DNA of 21,634 bases from Rodentolepis nana (GCA_900617975.1 UZAE01012612.1:13943-35576), one strand, 5' to 3'. Positions 1-9,807 are shown, numbered from the stretch's first letter. Made by a program: numbers and translations. Notes: generated by a model from the letters alone, not told the origin.

Positions 1-23
1 TATATATATATATATATATATAT
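1..23. repeat. (TA)n microsatellite at window edge
   Basis: The window opens inside an uninterrupted alternating TA run. Its true length cannot be judged because it touches the edge. Confidence 0.9.
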
Positions 24-2157
24 TTGACAATGTAAATAACGAAAGTTTATATGAGCCACTTTGACAAAGACGATCGTGATGGTATGACTACAGGTTTAGT
101 TCAAAATAGAAAGGGATATTTTCGAAAAAAGGAGAAACGATATTCACGTCTAGACCTAACATTGGAACATGCGGAAATCCCTGCAACTTAGTGAACGTGA
201 AATTCAAAGCATTGTCGTAGAGAATTCGATTAATGAATAATTTCGGAAAGATATTTCGAGTCAACCAGCGAATGTGGGTTGCGATTTTAGATATTTCACA
301 TCATGGGTTAAGGGTTTGATAGAATGGACATTTTATTTGTTTAAATCAAGACCTTGGCAAAAAGAGGTGAATACAAAATACAGCCAATCAATATCAGTAG
401 CTTACGCAAAAAGTTAAATTTACATTTCTTTGGTCAAATTTGTATCTTTATTACAGTCCTAGTCTAATTTTTTTGATACAGAATCCATCGATTTGTTTAA
501 TAAGCGCAAGGCGTTCATTTCAAAGTAAATTGAATTTGAAGATTTTTTTCTCTAGTTGACATACCCCTTCTCAAATGGAGCATTTACAATGGTATTGACA
601 ATTCGTTTAGATAAAGAACTTATGTCAGTAGTGTGAAACGTTGACAGTTGATAGCTTAGTATCGAAACCCCACTTTGTATTCTTTCATTCCAATTCGACA
701 TATCAGCTCAATCGGCAAAGCCACAAAATTCTCCAACCTACATATGTTAATGTCCTTTTTGGAGAAAAAAGTAATTAAATCTATTTAGTCACTCAATGAT
801 ACTTGTTTGTCACCTTCAAATCTATTTTTTTCCAATAGATTTAATTTTGGATAAAGTGGAATAACTGAATTCAAGCGTTATTAGATTGAATATTTCATAC
901 TTTTACTAAGCTAATTACAGCCTTCTTAAAGATTTCAATTAGTTGTTATAACACACAAAATTGTGAGATGCGAATTTCGAACAAATTACGGAAGTTCAAA
1001 AAAATAGTATGCCATCACTGAATTCGGGAGATTGTCACTGTATTGAAGGCTAATTGGATTATAGCAATTACTGGAGAATTTACACTTTCTAGCGAAATGC
1101 AGTCATTTCAAATTACTATAACATTTCCTTCCAGGTTTAAATCAAAGTTTAATTTTTTGCATAGCCTTCAATTAATGAAATTAATGATCTTCGAAATGGT
1201 AGTTTTGACTTTGGTTCATTAGAAGAAAGCTTGCGATAAAGCTGGAATCACCATCATTTCGTGACATAGAACTAGAGTATTCCCTCATGAGTGATTCTTC
1301 TAAAAATGAGATTTTATTTATTGCGAAAATAACTTCTACAAATTTTACTCATGAAAAAGAAATAACGGTAGTTACAATATGGCAGTAAAATATCCGACCG
1401 AGCGGAGGTAGGATTTAAAAGTTGTTATTCAAAAGATAATGTAAAAAGTGAATTTTAAATCTAATTTTACTTATAATTTTCAATTTCTTTAATTTCAATT
1501 TTTAAATATTTGCATTTGCCTGGAGTAAATTAAGGCTTGCGTTGCCCAAGGCTTAGATAATATGCACGTAATACACATTCGTTTTTCATTTTAAAAGTTT
1601 CTAATTAGGATCTATTCAGACCATTTATAAATGTATTAAAGTAAGGTATTTAAACCTTTCAATATTTTTGTTTTCAGTTCAATATCTGGCAGTTGATCTC
1701 GATGCATTCAGAACTAATTGGATAATAGACTGCAATTAGCATCTTACTGTTCCACTTGGCAACTCCTATTTCTCATTTTGAGTTAAGTTCAGTGTACAAG
1801 CCTTCAAATGGGTGCTCAATACTTAACTAAACTCAAAAATTAGAATTTCCAAAATAGGTTGTTTATCAAACACACAAATTCAACCCCAAAAGATTGATTT
1901 CTAATGAAGTAAATTAGCAAGTAACTAAATCATCTTTAATTAATACAATTTTGTTAAAAGATCCTTATGGTTGTTCTAAAAAATTGAACACTGTTCTAGA
2001 AATTTCTTTTAGACTTCTCACTTTAAACAGTTTTATAAAATTATTTTTCAATGATAAATAATCTTACCTGTAATAAATATTGTTTAATATAACTAAATAA
2101 CCATTTTCTATTGATAAGGTACAATGCTTGGCCGCAATTGAGACAACAGTGGGTTTT
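24..2157. other. AT-rich non-coding stretch, no recognised gene
   Basis: Only short open frames are seen. The least AT-rich part is the start: an ATG frame of 46 codons at 51-191 (lysine, arginine and aspartate rich) and an overlapping frame at 160-417 with one TAA in its middle. Neither resembles a family I know. Two short segments, near 1049-1069 and 1714-1738, share the word CTAATTGGATWATAG followed by CAATTA. An imperfect inverted repeat (AATTA..GCCTTC type) lies near 909-923 and 1044-1056. No RNA gene or mobile element is evident. Confidence 0.5.
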
Positions 2158-2279
2158 CTAGTAGAAAAGAAGATAGAAGACGCATAGAAAATCTGTCTCC
2201 CTTTGAGACGACAAAACTTTTATCTCACAGTCAGAGATGTGAAATGTAAAAGCAGGGAGTTGGACGGGGCTTGTACTAA

Positions 2280-2314
2280 AAAAATGCCATAAAAAATTAA
2301 TTCTTGGCATTTTT
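2280..2314. other. Perfect 10-bp inverted repeat (hairpin)
   Basis: AAAAATGCCA at 2280-2289 pairs perfectly with TGGCATTTTT at 2305-2314 across a 15-base AT-rich loop. The T-run after the stem resembles an intrinsic terminator on the plus strand. In a eukaryotic window that reading has no support, and I list it only as structure. Confidence 0.5.
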
Positions 2315-2328
2315 GTGTGTGAGAAAGG

Positions 2329-2751
2329 ATGTCCTATTGCCTTACAACACAAAAGCACATTTTTATGTCGCTTTTTTTCCAAAATTCCATGTTTGACAAA
2401 TCGCCCCTTCTTTTTAAATACAACCAAACTTTTAAACTTATGGATCTCCGGATGCACTTTTGTTCGGAATGCACAGTTGTTAAAAGATATGAACAAAGGC
2501 AGTCTATTGGGTTTCTTTTCGAAAAATCATCTTCATCATTAAATATGGTTTCAAGAGGTGGGGGGGGGGGGGGGGGCGGGTGTGAGAAATGGCTCCTTGA
2601 TTGGCACTTATTTCCTCAAAGAAAGGGGTTAACGAATCTAAGTAGAATAGAAAATGTCTTGAAATTGGGCCATTTTCATGCCAGTGATTTACTGAGTATC
2701 TCTAAATGTATTTCAGTATATAAATTTTCCAAACGAGAAAAGTCACGATGA
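2329..2751 (+). CDS. Doubtful 140-codon open frame containing a poly-G tract
   Basis: This is the longest ATG-initiated frame I see. The start has an A at -3. The product would be 140 residues with no signal peptide, membrane span or motif I recognise. Its middle holds eight glycines encoded by the 17-G run at 2560-2576, so the frame depends on the exact length of a homopolymer. A 112-codon open frame overlaps it on the opposite strand (2158-2496), which suggests that local scarcity of stop triplets, not selection, keeps both open. At this base composition frames above 100 codons arise by chance in a window this size. I think it is probably not a gene. Confidence 0.13.
   Translation: MSYCLTTQKHIFMSLFFQNSMFDKSPLLFKYNQTFKLMDLRMHFCSECTVVKRYEQRQSIGFLFEKSSSSLNMVSRGGGGGGGGCEKWLLDWHLFPQRKGLTNLSRIENVLKLGHFHASDLLSISKCISVYKFSKREKSR
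2560..2576. repeat. 17-G homopolymer
   Basis: This is an unbroken run of 17 G, followed by CGGG. It is the longest mononucleotide G/C run in the window, and its length is unreliable in most assemblies. Confidence 0.9.
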
Positions 2752-2759
2752 TAAATTTT

Positions 2760-3322
2760 CATTCTCACATGAATCCAGAGATTAACAACAAGGACTATGA
2801 TGACATCTTATTAAACTGGATGTGAAGTTTCAAGAGTGACTTTTCCATTCTTTGTAATTGATAATATTGATTTATTGGCAATTGCTTGAGCAAGTCCTGT
2901 AAGTTTCTTTCATTTTTGTTCTTTTTTCGACGAAATTTGATTAATTGGGATAATTAAATGATCAATATCATACCAAATCTATCTTCAATCTATTATTTAT
3001 GATCAGAATATATTTTTTAAATTTGATGCTTATCTAATCAAATTTTGAAGCATTATTTCAATCAAAACTTGAAAAATCTTAAAAAAATAACATGACATTT
3101 TAAAGGACTTTTAATGCTTAGTAGGTGGGTAAGTCAATACTGCTGAAGTTTTCAACCCTGTTTATTGGAAAAAAAGGTAGAAATTTGAAAATATTGAAAA
3201 TAATGCATCTACTGATATTTCTAAATCTACGCATAATTTTCCAAGTAGTTTGTTTAATAGCTTTTCATTTGCTTAACTCTTCGATCCAATGAAAGCGAAA
3301 AAATTTCATCTTTATTGATTTT
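2760..3322. other. AT-rich stretch, nothing recognised
   Basis: No open frame, repeat copy, RNA gene or strong structure could be identified between the poly-G frame and the W1 fragment. Confidence 0.5.
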
Positions 3323-3485
3323 TGCGATAGAATTACCTCCAGGTGGTACACTCTAGTCAACGTATGCGCTTACGGCAAAAAGTCTAACAACCGGCAGTTG
3401 ACTTCTGACTCCAAGCTACCAACACCCCACTGTATGTCTTATTTGACAAATTCTACAGTACTCACCTTACCTTTTTCTCTATGCT
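3323..3485 (+). mobile_element. W1 SINE-like element, 3'-truncated diverged copy
   Basis: The segment follows the W1 pattern seen elsewhere in the window. It has the TGCGATAG head, a gap-free match through the ACGGCAAAAAGTCTA and CGGCAGTTGACTTCTGAC blocks, then CCCCACTGTATGTC and CAGTACTCACC. Similarity stops around CTTTTTCTCTATG, about halfway through the roughly 320-bp unit, and there is no ATAAATAAA tail. It is visibly more diverged than the copies at 5341 and 20878: the head reads GATAGAATTACC instead of GATAGACTTACC. No target-site duplication was found, as expected for a broken copy. Confidence 0.85.
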
Positions 3486-3838
3486 TTTAATTCTGAAGAA
3501 ACCGATCATGCACTTCTAAAAATGCAAGATGATGTAATAGTTGACGTTCCTTGTAGAATTCGCCTTCCACATTCTGCCTACTTTCTGCAGTTGTTTCAAT
3601 TAACTCCACACAAAGATTTACAGAAATAAAATTATGATAGATTGAATTTCAATGACAATTGCTGCTGATATTGTACCGTTTTTATAATAGAGAAAACCCT
3701 AATTATAGTTAGTGTTGTCTTCTTTTGAATAATCATTCTGAAGAATAGCTCGACTTTTATTAATTCAATTTTTTTGGATAAAATCTATTTATTTTTAATA
3801 ATATTATTACTAAAATAATTCGATTTATGTTTGCTTCA
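3486..3838. other. AT-rich stretch, nothing recognised
   Basis: No feature could be supported between the W1 fragment and the W2 copy. Confidence 0.45.
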
Positions 3839-3945
3839 AGAGGTAATAAATGATTAGCTGCCTTATCAGCAGATTAATGCACTAGTGAATTGCCACAGGT
3901 GGTCGCACATATTCAGGTGTGAGCCTGAAAATCCAATAATCGATA
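3839..3945 (-). repeat. W2 palindromic dispersed repeat, diverged copy
   Basis: Read on the minus strand, this segment contains ATCGATTATTGG, then CACACCTGAATATGT, then ACCACCTGTG, then AAGGCAGCTAATCATTTATTA. It follows in order the matching blocks of the copy at 15661-15825 (AATCGATTTG, CACACCTGGATATGT, ACCATCTGTG, AAGCAGCCAATCAATTATCA). It is the most diverged of the three copies in the window, and its ends are uncertain by tens of bases. Confidence 0.55.
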
Positions 3946-3962
3946 TTCATTGTAACACGAAA

Positions 3963-3969
3963 TATAAAG
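3963..3969 (+). promoter_or_regulatory. TATA-box-like motif
   Basis: TATAAAG lies about 30 bases upstream of an ATG near 4000, but the frame from that ATG closes after about nine codons. Such a motif is expected by chance in DNA this AT-rich, so it is weak on its own. Confidence 0.12.
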
Positions 3970-5327
3970 ACGGCCAGTTTCGCGCAAATCTCAAACATGG
4001 TGAATAGTATTCTAAATTTATTTTAAGCGAACAACTATTCGTTTACTACTTCAGCAGGTTTCCTCAGTTTACGGTGGTTTTAGTGGATGATCATAAAATT
4101 TCTCTTCAATACTTGCCACTATTCCTGTAAAGAAGGGGTGTGAAAATACCTTGGCATTTAATAACAGGAGTACGAAAAGCTTCATAACTTTATTATCAAC
4201 ATAAGTTGTCACTGTAATATAAAGCCATAAACAAAAGTACATTGGAAAGGCAGTTTTGCAAAAAAATATACCATCGATGGTTGTCGAATTCCATAAAAGC
4301 AAACACATTCTTAGCCATTATTCACCTAAACTTATTCAAACAAAAGACGGAATTAGTGAAACCACTTTATCTCAGTCTGGAAATATAGATTATGTGAAAG
4401 GACCCTCCGAAAAAACTGCGAAGTCCATTAGCAAGCCCAGTTGAAACTTTAATATGGTTAGGGGAGATATTTGGGCAATTCCTCCCCCATATATTGGGAG
4501 CAATATTACTATATTTCCACAATCCTGAATATTTTGTATTTCTTAAAATTTTCTTTGCATTCTGCCCTATTTTGTCAGCATTATTGTTGCTATAAACCAC
4601 GTAACAACTTGGGCAATTTATACTTTGGGAACCGATTGACATGGAATAGGAGAAAAGTAAAAGAAAGATAAGGAAATTTGAAATTATTTTCACGTTTTGC
4701 TAAGTTTGAAAATGACTGTTTAATTAACACAAAGGTCGTGTAGTTTGGATAGATCCGCCGTATTATTACAAGCCCTCCTCCAACCCCACCCCCACCCCGA
4801 GTTTGATGCGGCGCCAACTCCTTTTCCTAAAATTTACATTAAAAGTAGGCAAATTCGTTTTCTTATTTTCCCATAAATTCTGCATACAATTTTTGTTAAT
4901 TAATAAAACTTTGAAATTACATCGTCTTTAGTTCTTACCATATTGATAAAATTTAGTTTAACTGCGGAAAATGCTAGTTCGACTATTACAACTGCAATAA
5001 TTAATAAAATTTATTAAATCTCTAAAAAATAAAAGTTTATTTGGCCAATTTGTTTTCAGTATAAGAAATTTTAAATTTCGGCAGTTGAGGAAATAAACTT
5101 TAAAGTTTTGTATTGAGAGGATTACATTCAGTGCTTCCTTATCTAAAAGATCTTCCACAAAGGAGGTATTTCTAAGCCCTCTGCTTGCTTATAATTGATC
5201 TCGGTTAAAATAGTTCTTGATGAAAATTTTATTAGTAGAATTTTAATTTTTCCTTAATTATAAATTTATAAACAATTTGATCATTGCCGGGAATATTTCT
5301 CTCTTTATTTAACGTGTATTAAATATT
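3970..5327. other. AT-rich stretch without a recognisable gene
   Basis: Open frames on both strands (for example 4367-4693 minus and 4256-4444 plus) are short, overlap one another, and several open only at GTG or TTG. The one notable sequence feature is the C-rich tract at 4773-4798, described separately. No RNA gene or mobile element was seen. Confidence 0.45.
4773..4798 (-). other. G-quadruplex-prone tract
   Basis: The plus strand is almost pure C with single A or T interruptions. The minus strand therefore carries G4, T, G5, T, G4, an 8-base G-rich spacer, and GGG. That is three long G-runs with one-base loops plus a fourth run, close to the usual quadruplex pattern, within otherwise AT-rich DNA. 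Confidence 0.55.
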
Positions 5328-5340
5328 ATGTTAAAAATTA
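5328..5340. repeat. Target-site duplication of W1 copy, 5' side
   Basis: ATGTTAAAAATTA directly before the element is repeated as ATGTTAAAAATAA at 5664-5676 directly after its tail (12 of 13 bases). This fixes both ends of the insertion. Confidence 0.85.
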
Positions 5341-5663
5341 GGGGTGTGCGATAGACTTACCTCCACGTGGTGCACCCTGGGCAACGTATATTCATACGGC
5401 AAAAAAGTCAATTGACTGGCATTCGACTTCTCACTTCAAACTACCATCACCTCACTCTATGCCATATTCGACCCCTTTCACAGTACTCACCTAACCTTTG
5501 TTCTATCCTTGTGTTTGTCTCTTACATCTTTGAAACACTCTTCTGTCCCCCCCCCCCTATCGACTTTTTCAATTTGATGTTTCTTCCCCTCTATGAAACC
5601 CGTAATCAACTAAAGGGCTAATGATAACCATCAAGACGCCTGACATTTGATATAAATAAATAA
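5341..5663 (+). mobile_element. W1 SINE-like retroposon, complete copy
   Basis: This is a 323-bp unit that starts GGGGTGTGCGATAGACTTAC and ends in TATAAATAAATAAA, flanked by a 12/13-base target-site duplication. Blocks in order are: head with ACCTCCACGTGG; CATACGGCAAAAAAGTC; a CTTCTCACTTCAAACTACC block; a pyrimidine-rich middle with an 11-C run at 5547-5557; and a tail block AACTAAAGGGCTAATGATAACC. The tail and target duplication indicate insertion by target-primed reverse transcription, as for SINEs and LINE ends. I could not identify a convincing pol III A or B box, so the class is inferred from size, shared 5' end, tail and duplications. The 84-codon open frame at 5367-5621 lies wholly inside it and is not conserved between copies, so it is not listed as a gene. 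Confidence 0.88.
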
Positions 5664-5676
5664 ATGTTAAAAATAA
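5664..5676. repeat. Target-site duplication of W1 copy, 3' side
   Basis: ATGTTAAAAATAA, partner of 5328-5340. Confidence 0.85.
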
Positions 5677-7115
5677 ACCAATCCAGTTATCATGCAACTT
5701 TCTCGCAAGTCAACGTTTCATGACTAATGACGATATTAATTTAGTTAAGGCTGTTTTATGACATAATTTGTCGGCTCTAATTTTTTTCATTATTTAAAAT
5801 TAAATTTATTAATCTCATTTTTCATTTCACACCCTATTCTCAAGTTTTATTTAAAAATTTTGAGTGTTCAATTTACTCTCCCTCCACTTTAAAATTTTTT
5901 CTGGAAATTAAAAGCTATTTTTGATTCCCAGAATTTCGAAATTTGAAAAAGCACCCTCTTTTTCCTTGAACCTCGCTTCGATTTTTCTTTCCTGGGGGTT
6001 AGACAACTTCTGTTTTTATCTTTCCATATGAATATTTAATAAAATGCTAGAAAACTTAAGAAAGGAACCCACCAACAGGTTACAGCAGTGCATCAATCGC
6101 ATCTTACTTATATAACTATGCAAATAGGAATCCATTTTAAGTACTATAATTACATTTAGTGGCCAAGCAGTTGGATGCAATTGAAGTTGGTTAGTAAAAG
6201 TTAATGGTGAAGGTGGAGAGAAAATCGGAAAGGATGCATTTAAGTAGTTATTTAAGTAAACTTCGTATTCAGTCTGCAAATTAACCATTGATTAGCAGTT
6301 ATTTGTATTGAACACCAAAATTCCAATTTCACACTCCATTTTTCGATTACTGTTTGAATTCTTATCCACAGATTCAAGCTGTTTTCCATCTTGGTATCGG
6401 ATCATACGGCATTAATTACTTATTCCTTTTATCTTAACGACACATAATGCAACGTAATTCTGCCTAATTTTAATAGGCATGTCGTAAAATTCAAGTACCA
6501 ATCAGATATTTTCGTGATATTCACTATAATTACATGTTTTTAACTGGGTTTGAATTAATTAATCTTGGTTCAAAAGTATGGAAAAGCTTATTATAATCTC
6601 AGTAAATAAGTTTTTATAATGAATTTTTCGTGAGCCAGTATCTTTAGATAATTAATACTCATTAGTGCATATCTTACTCTACAAATTATAAAATGTGCGG
6701 ATCGTAGTTTCTCCCTCCAGAGTTAACAATTTTTATTACTAAGAGTAATACAAGAAAGTGTCAGAATATGTAATTTTGAGAGGCAGCTGAAATTGATTAG
6801 CAGAGCGGAAATAGCTTTCCTTGGACTTCAACTTTCTTGATTTATGCTTGCAGTGCAATAAGTGCTTGTCTTTAACATTCAGACCGTATTTAACACAGGC
6901 TCGTTCCTGCCACTTTATTCCATCCTCTCGCCTTCTGATTAAAAGGCCATCGTTTTAGCCTATCAGGAGTTAAAAAGGTTAATTTTTTTCGAGGAAAACT
7001 AATGCTCCGTCAAAGGACTTTGAAATGCAGACCGTTTACAAATAATGCCAGTGAGAACCAATTCCAAATTTAAAATAGGCTTATTCTCATAAATAGTTCA
7101 TTTCTAACCCTGTCC
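5677..7115. other. AT-rich stretch without a recognisable gene
   Basis: A 90-codon minus-strand frame at 6016-6288 resembles nothing I recognise. No RNA gene, repeat family or strong hairpin was noted. Confidence 0.45.
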
Positions 7116-7127
7116 TTTAATAATTTA
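7116..7127. repeat. Target-site duplication of enlarged W1 copy, left
   Basis: TTTAATAATTTA is repeated exactly at 7671-7682 on the other side of the element. Confidence 0.8.
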
Positions 7128-7669
7128 TTTATATTTATTTATTTATATCAAATGGCAGGCGTTTTGATAGTTATCATTAGCCCTTTAGTTGACTTCAGGC
7201 TTCACAGAGGGGAGGAGGAACATCAGAGTGAAAAAGGCCGAGAGGGGTGGGGGAACAGAGGAGTGTTTCAAAGATGTAAAAGAGGCAGACACAAAGTTGG
7301 GAAAAAGGTGAGGTGATTACGGTTGAAGTAGTCAAATTTGACATACAGTGGGGTGATGGTAGGTTGGAGTCTGAAGTCAACTGCCAGTTAATAGACTTTT
7401 TCGCCGTATGAGTATACGTTGCCCAGGGCGTAGGTAATAGACTTTTTTGCCATATGAGTATACGTTGCCCAGGGCGCACAAATAGATTTTGCCGTATGAG
7501 TATACGTTACCCAGGGGGTCATGGTAGTTTGAAGTCAGAAGTCAACTGCCGGTTTTGGGGTGATGGTAGGTTGGAGTCTGAAGTCAACTGCCAGTTAATA
7601 GACTTTTTCGCCGTATGAGTATACGTTGCCCAGGGTGCACCACGTGGAGGTAAGTCTATCGCACACCCC
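7128..7669 (-). mobile_element. W1 SINE-like retroposon with internal duplications
   Basis: This minus-strand W1 copy has both normal ends: the GGGGTGTGCGATAGACTTAC head at the right, and the tail (TTTATTTATTTATA on the plus strand) at the left. It is flanked by a perfect 12-bp duplication. At 542 bp it exceeds the usual 320 because part of the 5' half is repeated. An 80-bp block at 7349-7428 recurs without a mismatch at 7556-7635. Between them lie two shorter repeats of the GTATGAGTATACGTTGCCC segment, near 7453-7473 and 7493-7515. One is followed by GGTCATGGTAGTTTGAAGTC, a variant that resembles the copy at 15953-16269 more than its own flanking repeats. The single outer target duplication suggests that the whole array was inserted as one unit or expanded after insertion. 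Confidence 0.88.
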
Positions 7670-7670
7670 A

Positions 7671-7682
7671 TTTAATAATTTA
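7671..7682. repeat. Target-site duplication of enlarged W1 copy, right
   Basis: TTTAATAATTTA, exact partner of 7116-7127. Confidence 0.8.
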
Positions 7683-8699
7683 AAAATTCACTTTAACTTT
7701 TAATATTCGTACTTCCATTTTGTCCCATATTTCTCCTCATTTATATTCACTAACATACTGTAGAGAATCAGGTAAATATCCGCAGAGTTGCTAATGACAT
7801 GATTTGATCAAAATCAGTATGATACAATAAACCAATAACTATATTTACTCACTCTAACAAATGATATAATTTTATTAATGCTTATGATTTACTCATTTGT
7901 AATATTGCACAATGTCTGCAATTGACGATAACGACTTCACGATATCGAAGCAGCAGATGTAGTGGAATTCGAAATCTGCATTTTGAAAACAAAAAACATC
8001 TATTAAATCCGGAAATAAAATTGTTCACTCACCTTCTAGGTAACTATTGTTCATTGTAATTTTCAGGAAATTTTATTGTATCGCTTATTTTTTAGAAATC
8101 ATATTTCTTGATTTTAATATTTTAGAAAAATCTAGGCCAGCCGATGGAACGATGTGCGATAATTTACTTTAACCAAACAGATAATACGTCATTTTTTAAT
8201 TTACAATCAACTATTTTCCTTACAAATCTGTCTTTTAGCTTCTTTTTGCGCACAAATTTTAGTCACCGAATAAAAAATTATTTCACTTTTGTACAATTTG
8301 TCCCATTGGAGGGGTGACTAAAGCGTGTGAAAATCGATAATGACTTCCAAATTGGGTAGCAAAGAAAAAGTAACTTAACCGTAGATGTGAAATCGCGTTA
8401 AGCAGCCGCTTTTATAAACTCTACAGAACTTTGCAGCATTTCAACCACGGAATAGATCAATAAGATAGAGTTCAGTAATACTAAAGGAAGGTTCTTCAAA
8501 GCGAGATAATTGTCTTGAATCAATGTTGCATCAATCCCATTACTATAGGTACTTTAGAAACTAGAAGAAATAGGCTAAAATATCTCTTTCCTAGAACTAA
8601 TGAACACATGATTGGAAAGCTAAGAATTGAACTGGATGAAGATAAATTGGATAATTGTAAATTAACAGGAGAGGAGATTTTAGAGTCCGTAAATTGAAT
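7683..8699. other. AT-rich stretch without a recognisable gene
   Basis: A 60-codon plus-strand frame at 8515-8697 is hydrophilic and acidic near its end but opens only at TTG. I recognise nothing in it. No RNA gene or mobile element was seen. Confidence 0.45.
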
Positions 8700-8815
8700 T
8701 TAGAGTGAAGAGGAGGGCCGAAGTGTTTTGAAGGAAGAAATCTGGTTGTGAGAAGTAGTCAAATTAAGGACAATAAAGTGGTGTGTTGATTTCGAGTTCT
8801 TCATTAATATGTGGA
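8700..8815 (-). mobile_element. Probable W1 relic, strongly diverged
   Basis: The segment follows the plus-strand appearance of the minus-oriented W1 copy at 7128-7669 in order: GAGTGAAGAGGAGGGCCGA, then AGTGTTTTGAA, then GAAGTAGTCAAATT, then AGTGGTGTGTTG. These correspond to GAGTGAAAAAGGCCGAGAG, AGTGTTTCAA, GAAGTAGTCAAATTT and AGTGGGGTGATGG. No clear head, tail or target duplication remains. I judged the match by eye, so it is less certain than the other copies. Confidence 0.42.
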
Positions 8816-8852
8816 GGTATGTATGAGTCAGCAAGTGTTCCCTATTTGGAGA

Positions 8853-8863
8853 GGGGGGGGGGG
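8853..8863. repeat. 11-G homopolymer
   Basis: Unbroken run of 11 G in AT-rich flanks, followed by TTGGTGG. Confidence 0.9.
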
Positions 8864-9434
8864 TTGGTGGACTGAGGAAGTCTCTATATCATAATGTGTC
8901 ATATTATAAGATCTCCAAAGGTACTCGTTTGTTCAGTTTTGTAAAAGGGTGGCAATTTCTTACAGAATGGAACGACTTTCTAGTGGTGAGAATTTACTGT
9001 CCTATCTGATGGTTTCAATGGAAAACTCAGTTTCATATAATTCAGAAATTGACTACCTGTACTGACCAATGTGAGTTATCAACTCTACCATCACTATTTA
9101 TCCTTGCAAAAAGAAAGATATGTCGTTATATGGCAGTTATTATGCCTATCCGCTCGGAAAGGGTGAAAGATATGTTTTTTACCACAAGTACGGTTTAAAC
9201 AAAATGGTGTATTGCTTTAAATATTAAAGCTTCGAAATGGCGGAAAATGTAAAGTATAAAAAATCTACATATTGAATCGGGAATCCACCATTCAAACTCA
9301 TTTAAAAATTTTCGTCACGTTGACTTTAAAATTCCCGGGATAGTTTAAAAGCCCATTCCACCTGAAAATGAATTTTAAAACACCCGGGGAGCAATTGTGA
9401 TGAGTTTTAAGAATAAAAATTTGAATTTTCTTAC
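8864..9434. other. Non-coding stretch, nothing recognised
   Basis: No supported gene, repeat or RNA. Two short GC words, CCCGGG near 9337 and CCCGGGG near 9384, stand out but have no assigned role. Confidence 0.4.
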
Positions 9435-9578
9435 TCAGCATTTCAACTACTACTTGGTTCAATGACGAATAAAGATGAGATCTGATATTGAGCACATTTA
9501 AAAAGCACGTTTCCATGGGATTTTGGCGACTTGAGTCCACTGTGACGAAATTGCTACTTGACTTGTTTCTATTATCCC
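9435..9578 (-). CDS. Candidate internal exon of an unidentified gene
   Basis: On the minus strand a pyrimidine tract (CCTTTTTCTTATTTTTGTG) leads to TTTTGCAG, a good 3' splice site. It is followed by 144 bases that are open in one frame and end at GCTGA|GTAAGA, a good 5' splice site. The exon would be phase-symmetric: two bases, 47 codons, one base. The peptide includes SSNFVTVDSSRQNPMETC and then a hydrophobic/polar stretch ending VVVEML. Codon third positions look less AT-rich than the surroundings, which is an impression and not a count. I do not recognise the protein. No partner exon was found, and splice-like motifs occur by chance, so this is only a candidate. The open frame continues past the donor to a stop at 9298. 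Confidence 0.28.
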
Positions 9579-9807
9579 CTGCAAAACACAAAAATAAGAA
9601 AAAGGATCAGATAACGATATGAGATATTATTACCAATTATATTATTAGAAGTGCCAAGTAGAATCTTATATTTTTTGAACTGCAAAATTCTTGCGGTGAT
9701 TAATTTAGATTCTAAAGTCATTAGGTAGGTCGATATCACATTACAAATTTGGTGTCGGCTGTCACAGCACCCTCCTGGGATAGTTAAATAGATTTCTGCC
9801 TAATCTA

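Noticed and set aside
600..710. Possible further W1 relic (CAGTTGA ... CCCCACT ... TTCGAC)
   Set aside because: Only isolated words match and their spacing is wrong, so chance cannot be excluded.
4367..4693. 108-codon minus-strand frame with an apparent signal peptide
   Set aside because: The hydrophobic start depends on initiation at GTG. The first ATG lies after it, and an in-frame stop sits just upstream.
5367..5621. 84-codon open frame and similar frames at 7195-7479, 11212-11406, 16005-16271 and 16012-16266
   Set aside because: All lie inside W1 copies, and their frames shift relative to each other at the C/G tract. They reflect shared nucleotide sequence, not a conserved protein.
7403..7635. 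Repeated GTATGAGTATACGTTGCCC words, array-like
   Set aside because: The spacing is irregular, the repeats are W1 internal sequence, and the window is eukaryotic. This is not a CRISPR array.
8515..8697. 60-codon acidic plus-strand frame
   Set aside because: It opens only at TTG, no splice sites are evident, and the length is expected by chance.
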